Shown: piece after piece, positions 60,483 to 64,000 of the stretch
Position numbering within the stretch: the stretch's first letter is position 1
How the letters are laid out: the number at the start of each line of letters is the position of its first letter
Assembly (NCBI RefSeq): GCF_000002985.6
Contig: NC_003283.11
Coordinates: forward strand, 9,982,001 to 10,046,000
From: Caenorhabditis elegans
Lineage: Eukaryota; Nematoda; Chromadorea; Rhabditida; Rhabditidae
Direction: 5' to 3'
DNA: 64,000 nucleotides
Made by a program: the position numbers and the translations under genes
The notes under the pieces: model-generated
Database searches by the model: none
What the model saw: the letters and a program-made list of their open reading frames with translations, nothing else
What the model was told of the DNA's origin: nothing

Positions 60483-61823
60483 CATGAGAAACAGTCGTGG
60501 CGAAAAGATTATTGACCGCGAGTCGGGTTACGGTAGGTTTTTGGTGTGAAGCGGTTTGCAAGGGTTCACTTCTAGCCTTCAAAATTATGATAGAACTATG
60601 AAAATTTAATTGTGGAGTATATCGACAATGACGATTCGAATGGCATTATTTTTATTCATGCTAGATACAAATTGTCAATTTGATAAATTCCAAAATTATT
60701 AAACATTTTCTCGAGAAAGTCACTAGACATTTTTTTTGCAATAATAAAATCTTAATTATATGTTACTCAACTTTAGAAAAAATCCGTAACAAGTTTGCTC
60801 TCGATGACTGCAAGTCGAAGAAACTTCCGTCTCTTTTAACTTTCAAAACCTATTTCATAAAATTACTTCACATTCTTGCTGACCTTCATTCAGCGTTAAT
60901 AGTATTTGAAAGTGAAATCGTCCAACTAGTCAGGAAGTAATCTCCAATTTGGGAGAAAACGTTTTAAAATCATAAATTCTTCCAAATTTTCCACAAAGTT
61001 TGAGTGCAGAGTATATTTATTGACAAAGACTATTCGGACTCTATAATTATTATCCGTGCGAAATTATGTTCAAAGCAACTATTAAAGTAAATACCAACTC
61101 AATCTGTTGCAAAAAGTTGTTTCAATGCAGAATAATTTTTCAATCTTCTTTTGCAATAAACATCTGCTTTTAGCGTATCGTATCTGACGTTTTTGGAATA
61201 TTCTGATCAAGAATATTCGTTTGTAATACACTACAAACTATGCGTAACGCACTAAAATCAACTGTAAATCCACATTTTATGACTTTTTACCAACCCACTA
61301 TAAGTGATTTCTCCCAAAACCAGTTCTCGGCCCAACTGTCTGCTGATCAGTGAACCTTTTTTCCACTCTGTCTCGCTTGTTTCTATGTTTTTTTCAATAT
61401 ATGTCTCCACACTCTCATCATACTCCGCCTCTTCCTTTCTCCTCGTGATGATCCATTTCTTGGCGCGTTGCCAACAAACAAACCGCTCCTTCTTCTCTCT
61501 TTTCCTTCTTTTTCTTCTTCATCGCTTTTCTATTCTTTTCATTCTTTGCTTCTTCTCCTTTTTTACATTTCTATTCTCAACACTGTTACTTTTTTTAGAC
61601 ATCAATCGCACACTTTACCTCTTGAAAAATTTGAATATTGTACCATTTTTCCAAAGCATTTTCATCGAATTTTCAGATATGCTGCACGACTAATTTACGA
61701 TTAGCTAGTGAAGCACACTCAAGAAACAACCTACCTCAGGAATATCTGAAAAACACGAATCGAACCGAGCCACGTGGAAAATTCTGAAAATCTGAAAATC
61801 GCAGAAACATAACGGGTAGAACA

Positions 61824-63718
61824 ATGGTCAGCAGACTCACAAAGGCAATGGGAGCGCTCTCTCAACATGATGAGGGTTAGTTGTAAATCGGAGATCAGAA
61901 GAATTGGCTGGCTAGTATGAAAAACTCGAAACGATATCTAGGACATTCTGAACAAATAGTATTGATTTAAAAATAAGGGTAAAAGTACTTCACAAAATAA
62001 AACCTTGAGTCAAGAACTTATATCTTAAACGAATGAAATAATGTTGAACTTCCACATGCTTAGTTCAACTTTGGCATCTGAAAATGATTAGATATAATTT
62101 CAATAACGGTTTCCTGAAAACGCTTTGGCTGTCAAATAAAACATTCATCTGAAACATAACATTTATTCATGACTTCTACTGACTTCATCCCAAGGATTCA
62201 TATGAGAACGTCGAACTCCGACTCAGAACTCGAACGCACTAGAAATCTTTACCTTTGATGCAAAATTACTTCAAATGAAACATAATACTTTCAGATGACT
62301 ACGTACATGACAGTAATGCATCACAGACAGAACAGCGTCGCAAGAGTGCAAGACTCAACAAAAATTCAGATCACGATATGAGTCTCGGCGTTCTTAAGGA
62401 TCCTCATGATTCTGGAACAGAGTCGGATGAAGAGGAATTGCAGACAATTACATCCAGATGCGGTGGTAAGGATCAATTCTTTTTTGAAAATTGAGTTTGA
62501 AGTACTATCAAATTCAAACTTTTTGATCGATTAGAGAACATAATTTTTCTGAACTTCAGGGTATTGCTACGTAAAAATTACAATCTTATGTCCAAAGTGC
62601 ATGGCTGTTCGATTTCTTTTTGAACTTTCATGAAAAAGATGTAATCAACGACAAAAGACTCTTATTTCAATACATATGTATCCCATTCCTTTTCTTCCAA
62701 ATACCACGAGATTTTCTTCATTTCTGTTTTCGAGTAGAGTAGATCAAAAGTCGCCACCACCACTTCCAACGTCATGATTCGCCGGCACAACTAGAGTTCA
62801 ACCGTTCGATAAGGAAGCCTAAAGTCATCAAAAACCTTTCTTTTCATTCTCATTCTCACTCACTATTTTGCTTTTGAGCTAAAAACATATCGAATTTCTA
62901 TTGGGAGAAAAGAAGAATCAACGTAGATGGCGCGACACACACACACATAGGCTCGACTCCTCCTCACTGAGCAAAATGGATGAGGGAAGGAGAATGAGAT
63001 GGAGTGAGAGTGTATAAATATATACAAATATTTGATGTGACATTTCGGTTGTGAGGCAAAAGGAAAAGGATAGTGGGGTCGTGGTGGTGTGGGGGAGGGC
63101 AAAAGATCGACAAGAATCAGCAAAATTTGAAAAATAAATTTGAAGAAGGGATGAATATTGAGGTCAAGATATCCTGACTCGTTTTCGGAAGGTCTTACTT
63201 GAAAACTGATCAATTGAAACAATCCAATTTTTTTTAAATACCGAACAGTTTAAAGGGGAGAAGCTTACGTGATATGTCCTTATTTAGTCAAATATAGTAT
63301 CAAAATCAAACCTTAATGACTAAACTTTCTATTATATGTTGTTCTTAACATATTCATTAGATAAATGATATCAAATAAGCGGGATTAAGCGACTTACATA
63401 CAACTTCTAACATTTTCAATACATGTATTCAATCAGTTTTCTTTATATTTATTCTGATCATCATGATGTTTTGAAGGTTTAGTTTTAATGCTGATTTGGG
63501 GTACTCTAGTGATTGTTCATTAGTTTGCATAGCTGTAACACAAAAAATAACAATGATATTAGCTTTTACCTAGAAAAAGCTTTTTACCTAGAAAAATCGC
63601 AAACTAAATTTTCAGATCCTCTTGAATGTCTCCGTGATTATGACGACTATCTTCATTCGAACCCTCCAAGAGTCTCAGCTTCACCAGCTTGGAAGCGTGA
63701 TCGTGATGAAACGGAAAG
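61824..63718 (+). CDS. N-terminal exons of an unrecognised acidic protein (runs off window)
   Basis: Exons 61824-61875, 62295-62465 and 63616-63718 join in frame; the gene continues beyond 64000. The first ~110 residues read MVSRLTKAMGALSQHDEDDY, then ASQTEQRRKSARLNKNSDHD, DSGTESDEEELQTITSRCGD and PLECLRDYDDYLHSNPPRVS, ending AWKRDRDETER. The mix of an RRKSARLNK basic patch with acidic serine clusters looks like a nuclear or chromatin-associated protein, but no domain is visible in this portion. A CGCAG acceptor lies 24 bases before the ATG, with an in-frame TAG between, so this ATG is a sound start for this form. The locus is probably in T06E8. Confidence 0.7.
62466..63615 (+). other. Intron 2 of the partial gene
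   Basis: The 1.15-kb intron has pyrimidine- and purine-rich tracts (GGTCGTGGTGGTGTGGGGGA near 63077) and a (CA)n run near 62937. Nothing codes here that I can support. Confidence 0.5.
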
Positions 63719-64000
63719 GTTTGTTATTTTTTATAAGAGAAGCCAACTGTTAGAGGTCCTCAACTAAAACCACAACACAGACTCCTAAGATTTATGTTAT
63801 TATCTTTCTTTTTGCGAGAAAAAAGTCGGCAGATTTGTTTTTCTTGACTCTTCGAGCATCCTCGAGCAAAGCACCAGATTGTTGCATTTTCTCGAGAGAA
63901 GACAAATCTTGGAGACGAAATGCAGATTTATCGTGGCTCTGAATCTTGATGAATCGTATAGAGAAATAAGAAGGGGAATGATGGACATTTTGGGAAAAAG

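Larger units (their letters stand above)
49083..61823. other. 12.7-kb stretch without a gene I can support
   Basis: Sequence divergent between acl-2 and the partial gene at 61824. It contains repeat-like fragments (for example ACACGGCCGTGTGGCCTAGA at about 49949), several pyrimidine-rich, less AT-rich patches (54340-54480, 57780-58150, 59600-59760, 61340-61600) and a paired GCGTCTC motif near 60421-60482. Three short phase-compatible candidate exons (54484, 55340, 56857) are discussed as a finding. It is probably the long promoter and 5' introns of the gene starting at 61824. Confidence 0.45.

Noticed and set aside
60310-60582. 90-codon minus-strand frame
   Set aside because: No homology recognised and no splice partners; the stretch is better read as a cluster of GCGTCTC motifs.
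1-64000. tRNA genes, rRNA, CRISPR arrays, bacterial-type operons
   Set aside because: I looked for tRNA B-box-like GGTTCGAATCC signals with matching arms, and for regularly spaced direct repeats, and found none convincing; the DNA is eukaryotic.

Overview
The window is nematode nuclear DNA, almost certainly Caenorhabditis elegans chromosome V (region of cosmids C27H6, K08H10 and T06E8). The signs are AT-rich non-coding DNA, very short introns with a TTTCAG-type acceptor, likely trans-splice acceptors just before start codons, and several proteins I recognise from spliced translations: RDE-1, UDA-1, LEA-1, ACL-2, RMD-2, TRPP-6 and the MYG1 homologue C27H6.8. All exon models below were assembled by hand from the sequence with frame checks across every junction. 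Gene names rest on recall of the families and loci; no database search was run.

Region 1 (1-10.8 kb) is gene-dense. The 3' end of a Schlafen/AlbA-like gene and an MGME1-type mitochondrial exonuclease gene run on the plus strand. Convergent to them on the minus strand are rde-1 (Argonaute, exogenous RNAi), a MYG1-type exonuclease gene and rmd-2 (TPR microtubule-associated protein). These three are closely spaced in one direction and could be one operon. trpp-6 (TRAPP subunit) diverges from rde-1 across about 290 bp.

Region 2 (10.8-16.5 kb) holds an MFS sugar-transporter gene (minus), a decayed partial duplicate of its 3' end next to trpp-6, two foldback repeats, and a casein-kinase-1-like gene (plus) that looks like a pseudogene: in-frame stop, frameshift and lost DFG aspartate.

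Region 3 (16.5-25.5 kb) has an unrecognised small serine-rich protein gene, a 360-bp near-perfect foldback element with TA at both ends, and uda-1 (apyrase of the secretory pathway).

Region 4 (27.7-45.7 kb) is the lea-1 locus (group-3 LEA protein, desiccation and stress tolerance). Phase-0 exons are fed by at least four candidate starts, the LEA modules sit on tandemly duplicated exons, and the last exon ends in a CaaX box. The 7-kb intron before the LEA exons carries a cluster of FOXO sites, a perfect heat-shock element and a compact FOXO site-HSE-CCAAT-TATA promoter directly before a phase-compatible coding exon. I consider this the most interesting part of the window.

Region 5 (46.3-64 kb) has acl-2 (lysophosphatidate acyltransferase, minus), then about 12.7 kb with no gene I can support, then the first three exons of an unrecognised acidic protein gene running off the end.
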